From NCBI RefSeq assembly GCF_003113895.1, contig NZ_BDUD01000001.1:4165513-4229512 (forward strand): DNA of 64,000 nucleotides. The letters are read 5' to 3'. Shown piece after piece: positions 27,030 through 36,345 of this stretch; within the stretch, counting starts at the first letter, position 1, and every line of letters starts with the position of its first letter. The translations under genes were made by a program, and so were the position numbers. A model generated the notes under the pieces. It did no database searches. It saw nothing but the letters and a program-made list of their open reading frames with translations, and was not told the origin of the DNA. This DNA comes from Nostoc commune NIES-4072 (GTDB lineage Bacteria; Cyanobacteriota; Cyanobacteriia; Cyanobacteriales; Nostocaceae).

Positions 27030-27755
27030 ATGCTGCAAATTACTCAAGTTGCATTCAGGCGTAGGCTAATCGGCGCGATCGCTCTGCCAATTATCCTGTT
27101 ATTGTCGTTGTCAGGAGTTTCAATCTGGCAAATTAACCGCCTGCTCAGGGCTATGCAATGGGTTGAGCACACTGACCAAGTAATTGCCGAAGCAAATGGC
27201 TTACAAAAACTATTACTGGATCTGGAGACAGGAGTCCGTGGATATCAGCTCACAAGTAAGCCTGAATTTCTTGAACCTTATCAACAAGCTAACTCTACCA
27301 TTAATACCACTTTTGATCAGTTGGCTGATTTAGTTTCAGATAATCCCCAACAAAGTCAACGCTTAAGGCAAATCAAGGCAGAGGAAACAGGCTCGAAGAA
27401 CTCTATTTCTCAAGCGATCGCCCGTAAACAAAGAGGTGAAACTGAACCCCTATCAGCAATTGAGGTTCGCAAACAGAGCATGGATCTGATGCGAAATCAA
27501 ATTACTGATTTTATTGCTACTGAAGAACAGCTACGGTATCAGCGTAACCAAACAGTCCAACAGAATACTGGGCGAGTCATCTTTATTAGCATAATCCTGT
27601 CGCTTGCTGCTGGTGGCGTCCTTGCCTTTTATATTCGACGGCAAATTGCACATGTGTCTGACAATTATGAGAATGCTCTCAAAACTGCCCAAGTACAAAC
27701 TAAAAATGTTCGGCTTTCTGCCAAAAGCCGTTCCTCACAGCAACGATACGAATGA
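27030..27755 (+). pseudogene. Truncated CHASE3-domain sensor kinase lacking its kinase domains
   Basis: 241 residues. A membrane helix lies at about 13-33, a CHASE3 extracytoplasmic sensor domain at about 35-180 (LLLDLETGVRGYQLT is diagnostic), and a second helix at about 184-202. Only about 40 residues follow, ending in NVRLSAKSRSSQQRYE. Complete relatives continue with HAMP/PAS and histidine-kinase domains, which are missing here. The gene ends in an ATGA overlap with a receiver gene, as intact pairs do, so the loss is an internal deletion rather than a frameshift. A shortened sensor without enzymatic output is unlikely to signal by phosphorylation. Confidence 0.75.
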
Positions 27756-28057
27756 CGCAAGTACTCCGCATTCTGATAATTGATGACAATCCAGGCGATC
27801 GCGCTTTAGTAATCCGAGAACTCAAGAGAGAATTTCCGCAATTTCAACCTCAAGAAGTTCGCGAAGCCTCTGGCTTTGCTAGTGCAGTAGCAGCAGGCGA
27901 ATTCGATTTGGTTATTACCGACTATCAATTGGGCTGGAGTACTGGACTAGAAGTTTTGTATACAATTAAGCAACAGTATCCAAACTGTCCAGTGATAATG
28001 TTTACTAACACAGGTAGAGCGATCGCTATTTGTGAAAAGGATATTGCTGATATTTAG
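27752..28057 (+). pseudogene. Truncated response-regulator receiver domain
   Basis: 101 residues starting LRILIIDDNPGDRALVIREL, with the acidic pair, then VITDYQLGW with the phosphoacceptor Asp, and ending soon after VIMFTNTG. The rest of the receiver, including the conserved lysine loop and last helix, is replaced by RAIAICEKDIADI and a stop. In relatives this receiver begins a larger protein that continues with PAS and kinase domains. It overlaps the sensor gene by four bases (ATGA). The fold is incomplete, so this is most likely a dead remnant. Confidence 0.75.
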
Positions 28058-28314
28058 ATAAAGTAATTTTATGATAGCGATCCAGTGCTTTCGCTAGTCA
28101 AATTTTCTCATGGATGAGAGGTAGATTAGATAAAATTTCCAGCCCCAAACTAAAAGTCAATGTATTGATTGGTAACTTTAACAAAATTTGAAACAGGATT
28201 ACGGAATTGATATCACATCCCTTGAAGTCATAATCGTCAGCACAGAAATTTCCTATTTTCTGACTGAACTTTTTACTTTCCAAATCATTAAAGCTACAAA
28301 GGAGATAAATCAAC

Positions 28315-28461
28315 ATGAGCGAGAATCATAACCTACAATCCAATACAAAACCTACAAAAAATAGGCCACAACCTCCTAAAAAAATAGGAAAACCACCTAG
28401 AACTGAATTCATTAACTCCGAAGAACAGCCAACAGCATCAGACTTATCAGATATTAATTAA
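28315..28461 (+). CDS. Small protein, 48 aa, proline-rich
   Basis: The ATG at 28315 is preceded by AAAGGAGATAAATCAAC, one of the best ribosome binding sites in the window. The product begins MSENHNLQSNTKPTKNRPQP, continues with PPKKIGKPPRTEF, and ends in an acidic tail (SDLSDIN). It has no cysteines and no hydrophobic segment, and is probably disordered. The family is not recognised. The N-terminal basic/proline half and acidic C-terminus resemble small leader-like or ribosomally made precursor peptides, but no modification enzymes are adjacent, so that remains speculative. Confidence 0.55.
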   Translation: MSENHNLQSNTKPTKNRPQPPKKIGKPPRTEFINSEEQPTASDLSDIN

Positions 28462-28481
28462 AAGTAATTCGTAATTAGACC

Positions 28482-28549
28482 CGCCAGAAATTTTGGCGTT
28501 GGGAATTAAAGGGTGGTCATGAAATAACTCAAGCCAACCCTTTTTAATT
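28482..28549 (+). terminator. Possible terminator after the 48-aa gene
   Basis: Two hairpins follow the stop. CGCCA and TGGCG pair at 28482-28498. AAAGGGTGG at about 28508 pairs with CCAACCCTTT at about 28534, followed by TTTAATT. The second has a T-rich end and could stop transcription. Confidence 0.45.
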
Positions 28550-28583
28550 ATTTGATTCTTCTAATTCATACTTATTTACCTTC

Positions 28584-28706
28584 ATGGAATTGGAGAACGT
28601 ATCAGATTCATGGGATACCCACAATAACCCTAGTCTTTCTGCTACCCTTCCTTGGGACGATACCAGTACTATACCCGGCAACCTCCGTTATCACCAGCCA
28701 GCATGA
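28584..28706 (+). CDS. Possible 40-aa protein
   Basis: An ATG-started frame encodes MELENVSDSWDTHNNPSLSA then TLPWDDTSTIPGNLRYHQPA. The composition looks protein-like and hydrophilic, unlike random AT-rich frames around it. There is no ribosome binding site, and the family is not recognised. It could be the end of a decayed gene. Confidence 0.25.
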   Translation: MELENVSDSWDTHNNPSLSATLPWDDTSTIPGNLRYHQPA

Positions 28707-28739
28707 GTCTATGTACTTTGTAATTGCAGTAGTACTTAG

Positions 28740-28892
28740 TATAGGAATCCGGTTTGATTTCTGAAAATATACGTAGGATGTGTTAGCACGGAGAGTACGG
28801 CATCAAACTCGTGTTCATAGTGCGTTACGAACTCCGTTCTAACACACTCTACAATACTTAATTTCGTTCAAAAATCAAATAGTAATCCTATA
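28740..28892. mobile_element. Inverted-repeat element family A, complete copy
   Basis: 153 bases. Ends TATAGGAATCCGGTTTGATT and the inverted TATAGGATTACTATTTGATT form terminal repeats of about 26 bases. Inner segments GTAGGATGTGTTAGCACGGA and its inverted partner extend the hairpin. It is about 79% similar by eye along its length to 35130-35283 or better, and has no coding content. Confidence 0.8.
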
Positions 28893-28998
28893 GCTTAAAT
28901 ATTGTTAACAAAAATTAGTATTGTGCAAATGCTCGAAGAAAGAAAAATTTTGTCAGAGTAGAAGTAAAGCTTTCGACATTCACTCGTGTGTAAATTAA

Positions 28999-30039
28999 AT
29001 GACTCTAATATTTAAAGAAACAACCAACAAAGACAATTATACCCGTGTTGCTCAACTTAAAGATGTTCAGGCAGCAGGTAGTTTGTTAGTCCACAAGGAA
29101 AAACATACTATTGTTTTGTTTTACTCAGATAATAAAGTTTATGCAATTGATAATCGGTGTCCCCACATGGGTTTTCCCCTACAAGGTAGCCCTTGCAAAG
29201 ATGGTATTGTTACTTGCCCTTGGCATTATGCCCGCTTTGATATAGCTAGTGGTGGAACCTTCGACTCTTGGGCAGATGATGTTCCGGCATTTCCTGTAGA
29301 AATCCGTGATGGTGAAGTTTGGGTGAATTTAGCGCCGCCAGTTAATCCTCATGTCCACCAACGCCAACGTCTTGAAGATGGTTTAAAGCAGAGTATTTCC
29401 TTAGTGATTGCCAAATCAACGATCGCACTGTTAGATATAGGAGTAAATCCGGCTGAACCATTTCAAATCGGTCTAAAATTTGGCACTAGTTACAACAAAA
29501 CAGGTTGGAGTATAGGTTTAACTATCCATACCTGCATGATCAATCTACTACCTTATCTGGATGAAGAAGACAAACCTCGTGCTTTATTCCACGGACTTTC
29601 GGCAGTCGCTAATGATAGTGCAGATGCGCCGCCTCTGTTTGTTGTTCAGCCATTGCCTAACTCTACCGTTGATTTTCCGACTCTTAAAAGCTGGTTTTGC
29701 CAGTTTATTGAGGTACGGGATAGTGAAGCTGCACAAAGATGTCTGGTATCTGCGATTCGCTCAGGGGCTAATTTAGAGCAAGTTGCAGATATGCTGTTTT
29801 CATCCGCTACAGATCATCGTTATCTCGATATTGGGCATACCCTTGATTTTATTAACAAAGCACTGGAAGCACTTGATGTTGTTGGTTGGGAAGCTGCGGA
29901 ATCTGTTCTACCTAGCTTAGTTTCGGGTTTAGCTAATGCATCCCGAATGGAAGAATCTAATTCTTGGCGCTACCCTGTAGATTTGGTAGCAATATTAGAG
30001 TCGGCTTTTGAGCAATTACCCACTGTCTTAAGTGCGGGG
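28999..30039 (+). CDS. Rieske-domain protein, exon 1 (gene split by group II intron)
   Basis: 347 codons precede the intron. The N-terminal Rieske domain (about 15-112) has CPH (Cys54, His56) and CPWH (Cys73, His76), the four ligands of a 2Fe-2S cluster. The remaining 230 residues are helical and continue into exon 2, giving a spliced product of about 587 residues. It resembles soluble Rieske-type electron carriers fused to a helical domain of unknown role, so a redox function in the cytoplasm is inferred. Without splicing, the frame reads eight codons into the intron (VRFVHSK) and stops. The intron points in the gene's direction, so splicing could restore the message. Confidence 0.85.
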
Positions 30040-32552
30040 GTGCGATTCGTTCACTCGAAATGAATAGAAATATTCAGGGATGAGTGACATTTGAGAGATA
30101 ACCCCATTGGGTTGAGTTCGCACTTTAATCTCTCTCAGATGATAACTGAATAACCATGAGGGTGACTCCAAAAGAAATTAAGGAGAAGTCCCTCTCCGTA
30201 GGTGCAACGGTAACAGCATCATCCCTACGGTAGCGACTAGCCATCAATCCGTAAAGCGGGATGAAAAGGAGGAACAACTGGCAGCCTAAGCTGGTTCCCT
30301 TTCGAGCATGAACCCATGAATAGCAAAAGCAAAGATGCGCCGAACCATCGTAATAAAGAACCAGCGAAATAAGGCTTAATGCGTTGGAGCCAAAAGGTAA
30401 GGGATAAAGGGCTGGCAGTTCCTCGCCTGACCAGTTGCACTCCTAATAAACCCGGTGGATAGCATCATTCTAAAGGTTCTAACAATGGTTATTCGGAACG
30501 AAGTAACCTTTCGTTTGCTCTCAGTAAGGTCGATAACCGAGTAGGTGCTAACCGTATGCAACGAGAGTAAAGATTTAGTCAGAAGCGAACGCTCTGTTGT
30601 AATGACAGAGATATGCTGACGGACTTACGGTGATTTGGAGTGTAAAGTTATGAGTAGCAATGCAAAAGTCTAATACACGACAAATTGCTCCTAAACCTAA
30701 CAAAAACGGTTTTCTTCCCCTGAAGACTAACCCAATTAGAACGGTTTTGAGTAATGAATCGATGGTGGAATGGAAACACATCAACTGGCGTAAGTTGGAA
30801 AGACGTGTTTTTAAGTTGCAAAAACGAATTTACAAAGCATCTCGTCGTGGTGATGTCAAAGCATTTCGCAGACTCCAGAGGACGTTGATGAATTCCTGGG
30901 CAGCAAAGTGTCTATCGGTTCGTCGGGTTACACAAGATAACCAGGGCAAAAAGACAGCAGGGGTGGACGGTGTTAAATCACTATCCCCAGAAGCTCGTTT
31001 GATACTGGTTACAAAAATAAAACCTAAGTCAAAGGTGAAACCGACACGACGGGTTTGGATTCCCAAACCAGGAACGGATGAGAAACGACCTTTGGGTATT
31101 CCCGTAATGAACGACCGAGCCTTGCAAGCGCTGTTCAAACTGGCATTAGAGCCGGAATGGGAAGCACGATTTGAGCCTAACTCATACGGGTTCAGACCTG
31201 GGCGCTCATGTCATGATGCAAGAGAGGCAATATTCCAAGCAATTGTGCAGAAAAGTAAATTTGTGCTTGATGCCGACATTGCAAAATGCTTCGACCGCAT
31301 CGACCATGAAGCACTGCTAAGAAAATTAAATACATCTCCCACCATCCGCCGACAAATTCGAGCATGGTTAAAAGCGGGGGTAATGGATGGTAAGCAGTTG
31401 TTTCCAACATCTGAGGGTACGCCACAGGGTGGGGTAATCTCTCCGCTACTAGCTAACATCGCCCTTCACGGGATGGAAGAACGGATAAATAAGGCATTCC
31501 CAGAAATGTCTCAAACCATGAGGGAAACTTGGTATCACAAAAAAGGTACAAAGTTCAGAAGCCCTCAAGTTATCCGATATGCCGATGACTTTGTGATTCT
31601 CCACAAAGACATAACCGTTGTCCAAAGATGCAGGGAGATAATCTCTGAATGGTTAATAGACATGGGTCTGGAATTGAAGCTTTCTAAAACACGTCTAACC
31701 CACACTTTAAATAAGTATGGGTCAGAAAAACCAGGTTTTAACTTCCTTGGTTTTAACATAAGACAGTGGAAAGTGGGTAAATACCACTCAAAACAAGGCT
31801 TCAAGACAATCATCACCCCAAGCAAGGAAAAGCAAAAGATACATTACGACCGAATAGCAAGTATCATCGATGACCATAAAGCAGCGCCACAAATGGCGTT
31901 AATCAGCCGACTAAATCCGGTAATAACAGGATGGTCTAACTACTATTCAACATCAGTAAGCAAGGTTATCTTTGCTGACCTAGATAATCTCATGTATCCA
32001 AAGCTAAAGGCTTGGGCGCAACACCGCCACCCCAAGAAATCCAGGGGATGGGTAACAAAGAAATATTGGCAAACCATAGGTGGTGATAATTGGGTATTCG
32101 CAACCAGGCAAGAGGGTAAAAACCCGTTGCGGTTACGGTCACACGCGGAAACAAAAATTATTCGGCATGTGAAAGTTAAAGGCGAAGCTAGTCCTTATGA
32201 TGGCAACCTAATTTACTGGAGTTCAAGAATGGGAGAACACCCAGAAACGACTACGAGAGTAGCAACACTCTTAAAGAAACAAAAAGGGAAGTGTACCCAC
32301 TGCCGAATGTACTTTCGAGAGGAAGATGTACTGGAGATTGACCACAAAATCCCCAAAAGTTTGGGAGGTAAAGACGATTATAAAAATCTCCAGATATTAC
32401 ACAGACACTGCCACGATGAAAAGACAACTGTAGATGGTTCAGTTGTGAAGTACGCATGATAAGCGCCGATTCATTGAGGAGCCGGATGAGGTGAAAGTCT
32501 CACGTCCGGTTTTGAAGACCAACGGGGTTGGTGACAACCTCGTTGAGTTTAC
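30040..32552 (+). mobile_element. Group II intron, about 2.5 kb, inserted in the Rieske gene
   Basis: The 5' end reads GTGCGATTCG, fitting the GUGYG consensus. Domain V is visible at about 32478-32512 (GAGCCGGATGAGGTGAAAGT and its closing strand CACGTCCGGTTTTG). Domain VI is a perfect hairpin at 32521-32544 (AACGGGGTTG and CAACCTCGTT), and the 3' end is near TTTAC at 32548-32552. About 620 bases of ribozyme domains I-IV precede the encoded reverse transcriptase. Frame logic needs the two boundaries shifted by one base overall (30039/32553), so exact junctions are uncertain by one nucleotide. Confidence 0.9.
30660..32459 (+). CDS. ltrA: Group II intron-encoded reverse transcriptase/maturase with HNH endonuclease
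   Basis: 599 residues. The reverse transcriptase has FVLDADIAKCFDRIDH at 201-216, GTPQGGVISPLLANIALHG near 253-271 and the catalytic YADD at 307-310. A maturase (X) domain follows (about 400-480, with LNPVITGWSNYY), then a DNA-binding region. The C-terminal HNH domain at about 543-599 has CTHC, EIDHKIPKSLGG and HRHCHDEKT. All catalytic residues are present, so the intron could splice and retrohome by target-primed reverse transcription. The stop lies 19 bases before domain V, as usual for an ORF in domain IV. Confidence 0.96.
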   Translation: MQKSNTRQIAPKPNKNGFLPLKTNPIRTVLSNESMVEWKHINWRKLERRVFKLQKRIYKASRRGDVKAFRRLQRTLMNSWAAKCLSVRRVTQDNQGKKTAGVDGVKSLSPEARLILVTKIKPKSKVKPTRRVWIPKPGTDEKRPLGIPVMNDRALQALFKLALEPEWEARFEPNSYGFRPGRSCHDAREAIFQAIVQKSKFVLDADIAKCFDRIDHEALLRKLNTSPTIRRQIRAWLKAGVMDGKQLFPTSEGTPQGGVISPLLANIALHGMEERINKAFPEMSQTMRETWYHKKGTKFRSPQVIRYADDFVILHKDITVVQRCREIISEWLIDMGLELKLSKTRLTHTLNKYGSEKPGFNFLGFNIRQWKVGKYHSKQGFKTIITPSKEKQKIHYDRIASIIDDHKAAPQMALISRLNPVITGWSNYYSTSVSKVIFADLDNLMYPKLKAWAQHRHPKKSRGWVTKKYWQTIGGDNWVFATRQEGKNPLRLRSHAETKIIRHVKVKGEASPYDGNLIYWSSRMGEHPETTTRVATLLKKQKGKCTHCRMYFREEDVLEIDHKIPKSLGGKDDYKNLQILHRHCHDEKTTVDGSVVKYA

Positions 32553-33276
32553 TAAATCTCAACGAGGAACTTGGTCAAACTCGGAGCAATTAATACCAAT
32601 TTTATTAGGTGAAGACCCACAAGCGATCGCCGACTCGCTCCTGAATGCCCTACAAGCTGGTTGTACAGAAGAACAATTAGCAAGTGTAGTTACTTATACA
32701 GCAGCACTGCGTGTAGCTCGTTTTAATACTAACAATGACTTTGGAGATTGGAACTCAGCACATCATCCATTTACTTTTGCTAACGCTGTGCATCAAGGGT
32801 TACGACGAGTACCAACAGTTGAACTACTCAGAGGAGTCTTTGATGCGGCGATGAGTGTCTATTTAAATCGTTTTTTGAATGTACCACCAGCAAGACTTCC
32901 AGAGGCTAAAGACTCTGTTTCAAATCCTGAAGAATTACTCCAGCAGCTACCAGATTTATTAAATCGTCAGCAGCAAGTTAACCAGACAGGTCAATTAGTG
33001 GCTAATTATTTATATAGTGGTGGCAAGCCTGAAAGACTCATGGCGATGCTAGGGAAAATGATGCTTAGAGAAAACCGTGATTTTCATGTAATTCAAGAAA
33101 TAGAAGCCGCTTTTCGTCAGTATTCTTTATTAACTGACACTCCTGCTGGGATTCATGTATTAGTTGCTGCTGCTCGGTATTTAGCAGCCCATTCTCCCAC
33201 AATGCGATCGCAAGCACAAACCTATCAAATCGCTTCTCGGTTACATAAAGGCGATCGGCTATTCGAGGAATCTTGA
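32553..33276 (+). CDS. Rieske-domain protein, exon 2
   Basis: The continuation begins KSQRGTWSNSEQLIPILLGE and runs 240 residues to LFEES. It is helical, with FTFANAVHQGLRRVPTVELL and NRFLNVPPARLPEAK in the middle and RYLAAHSPTMRSQAQTYQIA near the end. The long frame upstream of KSQRG is intron domain V/VI sequence and not protein. A 20-residue piece nearly identical to RYLAAHSPTMRSQAQT is found again at 48425-48483. A clean terminator follows at 33334, supporting this as the true gene end. Confidence 0.85.
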
Positions 33277-33333
33277 CAAGCTCTCGGTTTCTAGTCATGA
33301 GCGCCGATTTTGAAAATTGAGTTTTCAATTTAA

Positions 33334-33363
33334 AAAGCCCTGGTAAAAATCCAGGGCTTTGTT
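33334..33363 (+). terminator. Rho-independent terminator of the Rieske gene
   Basis: AAAGCCCTGG (33334-33343) and CCAGGGCTTT (33351-33360) form a perfect 10-bp stem with a seven-base loop TAAAAAT, flanked by A and T residues. Being symmetrical it may act in both directions, for the Rieske gene and for the convergent phosphatase gene. Confidence 0.9.
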
Positions 33364-33606
33364 ATATCCGCTTTATTAAATGCCAGCTAAAAATCTTTGC
33401 CAGCGCTTTCTATACACATAATCATCGCTCAATCATTTGCTAAAAAATACCGCAGAACTACCCAATTTTTACCCATCTTACCTGGGTATTGCCTTAATAA
33501 TCTCTTTAGATTTGCACACTTCAATTTCATATACTCGATGGCTTGGTCAAGAAATAAATGTTCACTCTGTCCAATTGTCAAAAGGCGTAGCAAGAGCAAG
33601 AGCCTA

Positions 33607-34839
33607 TTAAGCCACGAACTGAATCACACCCCATTGTCCATTGGTCAACCAAGAATGGTCAGATTTTGCTACTTTCTCAACAACCTCAGATTCTAAACCT
33701 ACTGCTACTTCCGACTTCAGGGTGCGTAATGCTACTGTTGGTACAGGTAAATAGCAGACTATATCTGCAAAGCTGGTAGTAATATCCCAATGGCGATCGC
33801 CTAATAATCGGCGATAATTCGCATCTCCTTTGACTATAATTAAACTGGCATTAGTTAACTCATTCTTGAGAGAGTTGGGCATTTCCCAAAATGCTAAAGG
33901 TGATGTCCAAAAGTAATCTTCAGACAACACTAAACGCCTTGATGTAATATGCCTCTCCAATCTTTGAGCGAAAGATGTCACTTGTTGATCGCCAGTAGCG
34001 GCTAAAAAACTTATTGTGTCATGTACATCCTTAATCATGGCATCAGAAACGAAAGTAGGATGGGGTTTCAGATGCAGGTGAACTTCATTAGCTAAATTGC
34101 TACTTAATAAAAAATCTACTAAGCATAAGTCACAGACAAGTTCAAAACCAGCATTGTCTAAGACAAAATCAATACGACCTTTTTGACAAAGAGTTAATAA
34201 TTCACTAACTTGGGAGGCATCATTCACTAAAATGTGAGCTAGTTGATTTTGAATATCAAAACGGCTCCGGTCGTCCTCAAATGCTGACCATAAACTTAAG
34301 TCAACTCGATTTCCCCATAAAGCGAAATATAAGAGTGCAATTAAAGCTGTTTGATTTGCTGGGGCATCAATTTCAGAATCTTCCAGCCATTTATTAACCT
34401 GAGTACATAGAAGAATAGTCGAGTCAAGAGACGCTTCTAACCCCTGAGATTTTTGCAATTGGAATGGATCAATAGCTTGCCATATACCAGGGCGAAAGTA
34501 ATGAGTAATTTTTAGAATTAACCGATAAAAATAAGTTTCTACAAAAAACCAAGGAACATCTATCCAACGCTGACCTTTGTAAGGTTCTAGATATGTATCC
34601 CAAGCTGGAAAATCTGCACCTGTATCATTCAATAGAGGTTGTAAATATCCTGTGGGCAGTTCTGTAGCAAGCCTTTCTAATCTTGTATTAATGTCGGGTG
34701 AAAAATTATTTTCCACGATAACTCGACGAGCGATCGCAGGCATTCTTTGAGTGACTGTAAACTCAGTAAAAGAACCGATTTCTGAACCTAAAAGTGACGG
34801 AGGTAGTGGTAATTTTGGCACTTTATATGAATTGACCAC
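33607..34839 (-). CDS. ARMT1/DUF89-like damage-control phosphatase
   Basis: 410 residues, the length of subfamily III DUF89 proteins. The metal-binding centre is seen as DFVLDNAGFELVCDLCLVDF (Asp-Asn pair) around residues 225-244 and VKGDANYRRLLGD around 340, both diagnostic. The N-terminus (LPPSLLGSEIGSFTEFTVTQ, RMPAIARRVI) is the helical cap region. Family members are metal-dependent phosphatases acting on damaged or excess phosphometabolites such as fructose 1-phosphate; carboxyl methyltransferase activity was reported for the human homologue. Cytoplasmic and monocistronic here, convergent with the Rieske gene. Confidence 0.9.
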   Translation of the reverse strand: MVNSYKVPKLPLPPSLLGSEIGSFTEFTVTQRMPAIARRVIVENNFSPDINTRLERLATELPTGYLQPLLNDTGADFPAWDTYLEPYKGQRWIDVPWFFVETYFYRLILKITHYFRPGIWQAIDPFQLQKSQGLEASLDSTILLCTQVNKWLEDSEIDAPANQTALIALLYFALWGNRVDLSLWSAFEDDRSRFDIQNQLAHILVNDASQVSELLTLCQKGRIDFVLDNAGFELVCDLCLVDFLLSSNLANEVHLHLKPHPTFVSDAMIKDVHDTISFLAATGDQQVTSFAQRLERHITSRRLVLSEDYFWTSPLAFWEMPNSLKNELTNASLIIVKGDANYRRLLGDRHWDITTSFADIVCYLPVPTVALRTLKSEVAVGLESEVVEKVAKSDHSWLTNGQWGVIQFVA

Positions 34840-34862
34840 AAATTTCTCTTGCCCTCTATTAA

Positions 34863-34997
34863 TTAAATCTCTACTGGCTCCTGATCGAATTGCCGCATCA
34901 ATTCTACAAGAGCATCTCGGTCTGGAGTCTGCCCGTCCTTGAGCAGTTCGGCTAACCCTTCAAAATACTTTTCGCGTTCTCCTGCTGGACAAAACAT
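34863..34997 (-). pseudogene. C-terminal remnant of a cupin-domain protein
   Basis: 44 codons from an ATG read MFCPAGEREKYFEGLAELLK, then DGQTPDRDALVELMRQFDQE and PVEI and a stop. PAGxREKYFExLAELL..G..P is the familiar C-terminal tail of small cupin (quercetinase-like) proteins. The whole metal-binding barrel is absent upstream, where element sequences follow. It lies just upstream of the phosphatase gene on the same strand. Confidence 0.6.
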
Positions 34998-35129
34998 GAA
35001 TTTAGATACTCAAGCGTTTTTTCAATCAGTGCTAGATTCTATCTGTATTCTGTTAGATATTAGAAACTGGAACATCCTTCAATAGGTAAGTTTTTATAAT
35101 ACAAAATATTACAAAATTTATTATCTATA

Positions 35130-35283
35130 TATAGGAATCCGGTTTGATTTGGAGAAAATATCTGTAGGATGTGTTAGCACAGAGAGTACGGCATCAAACC
35201 CTTGATAATAGTGCGTTACGAACTTCGTTCTAACACACTCTACAATACCTAATTCCGTTCAAAAATCAAATAGTAATCCTGTA
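35130..35283. mobile_element. Inverted-repeat element family A, complete copy
   Basis: The same ends and interior as 28740-28892, with scattered substitutions (for example TTGATTTGGAGAAAATATCT). The ends read TATAGGAATCC and, inverted, ACAGGATTACT. The two copies share GTGTTAGCAC and TCTAACACACTCTACAATAC. Confidence 0.8.
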
Positions 35284-35386
35284 GTAGGCTAGGCGTGGCC
35301 AGGTGTGCGTAAACCCTTAAAGCGGCTTGTTACTTTCCATCGCTAGTTAACCCATAAATTAGTTTTATGTTTTAAAGTAGAAAGTA

Positions 35387-35479
35387 TAGGACTTACGCAC
35401 ACTCTACGAATTCTCGGCGCTCTTGGCGTCTTGGCGGTTCGAGAAATTAAGCTTTTTAGCAATTTTTGCGTAAGTCCTA
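35387..35479. mobile_element. Inverted-repeat element family B, copy 1
   Basis: 93 bases with ends TAGGACTTACGCA and TGCGTAAGTCCTA, flanked by AAGTA on both sides (35382-35386 and 35480-35484), a 5-bp target duplication. The interior is the reverse complement of copies 2 and 3. Confidence 0.85.
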
Positions 35480-35512
35480 AAGTAGTTTGATTGAAAGTGT
35501 TTGTTACTACCA

Positions 35513-35905
35513 ATGAAAGTTTTAAGGTTAGTCTTGCCAGTCCTGTTGATGCTAAACACACCTGCGATCGCAGTTGAGTTCAAAGGGCAAAATATTGATG
35601 GTCAAAAGCTACCTGCTAGAGCTTACTATTATGCAACTGGTGGTGTCTACAAAGTTAAGGTAAGGTTTCACAATAAACGAGCCACAATTTACTTTGATGA
35701 CGGCAACCAAACAACCATACAGTTGAACCAGCAAGTGATCACTGACTCAAATAATATTGAAGGTTTTGGAAGGCTAGGGCAATATCCTCTAAATCGAATA
35801 TTCAGCGTTGGGTTGGTGTTTGACAATAATTGGCTCGGCAGCAGTGATAATCAATTGCAACAGTCCAATCCGCTAGATGGGTTGTGGAAAATTAGTTTAG
35901 AGTAA
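35513..35905 (+). CDS. Secreted small hypothetical protein
   Basis: 130 residues from the ATG at 35513. The first 20 residues (MKVLRLVLPVLLMLNTPAIA) form a clear signal peptide with an AIA cleavage site. The mature part is predicted beta-rich (YYYATGGVYKVKVRFHNKRA, TIYFDDGNQTTIQLN) and would be periplasmic or external. It has no cysteines, and the family is not recognised. It starts 34 bases after a family B element, so its promoter may lie within or have been altered by that insertion. Confidence 0.65.
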   Translation: MKVLRLVLPVLLMLNTPAIAVEFKGQNIDGQKLPARAYYYATGGVYKVKVRFHNKRATIYFDDGNQTTIQLNQQVITDSNNIEGFGRLGQYPLNRIFSVGLVFDNNWLGSSDNQLQQSNPLDGLWKISLE

Positions 35906-36039
35906 ATATTCGCTATCTTTTGTCTAAATTTTAGTCTTTTGTTGATAAATTTGCGGCACAAGAATCACTTGAGTTGCTTTTCTAAGAGAGCATTGGCCGG
36001 GAAACTGTCAATTTGAGTGGGCTACAATCACTAAACACT

Positions 36040-36345
36040 CATTTTGCACCCTGGTAAGCATATCGTTAAAAGCAGGAGTATAACGACCATCTTTATCCAC
36101 AACCTTACGCAGAGTATACTCACCAACTCTGGAAAGTCCGCCAAACCAAACGTTCTTTCTATGCCAGATATCTCCATTTACAGAATTAAGGATTTACCAG
36201 GACAAGCTCGCTCATGCCCTTCGCCGTTCCAAGATAAGATATCTGAAAAATTCCGTGTTAGGTCAAAATCATCTGGATTTTGATATCTGTTCGCATCCCG
36301 ATTAGCCGTAAAAATAGGGTAAAGGTTAAAGGTTTTTTCTTTCCC
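36040..36345 (-). pseudogene. Cytochrome P450-type C-terminal fragment and an unidentified fragment
   Basis: The minus strand from about 36330 to 36190 encodes FTANRDANRYQNPDDFDLTR and later WNGEGHERACPGKSL. This is the meander and cysteine-ligand region of a P450 (NRD..YPNPDEFD..R, then the heme-binding CPGxxL). A stop follows at once. From 36165 to about 36020, in another frame, comes GDIWHRKNVWFGGLSRVGEY then TLRKVVDKDGRYTPAFNDML, a protein-like stretch I do not recognise. Neither piece is a gene. Note that an intact but different P450 lies 1 kb away. Confidence 0.55.

Noticed and set aside
28552..28764. 70-residue hydrophobic plus-strand frame
   Set aside because: It runs into element A and has no ribosome site; the overlapping 40-residue frame in another phase looks more protein-like, though also weak.
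30237..30784. Several minus-strand frames antisense to the intron 5' region
   Set aside because: They lie over structured ribozyme domains of the group II intron; open frames there are accidental.
32491..32550. N-terminus of the frame beginning KVSRPVLKTNGVG, taken as protein
   Set aside because: This stretch is domain V and VI of the group II intron; the protein resumes only at about 32553.
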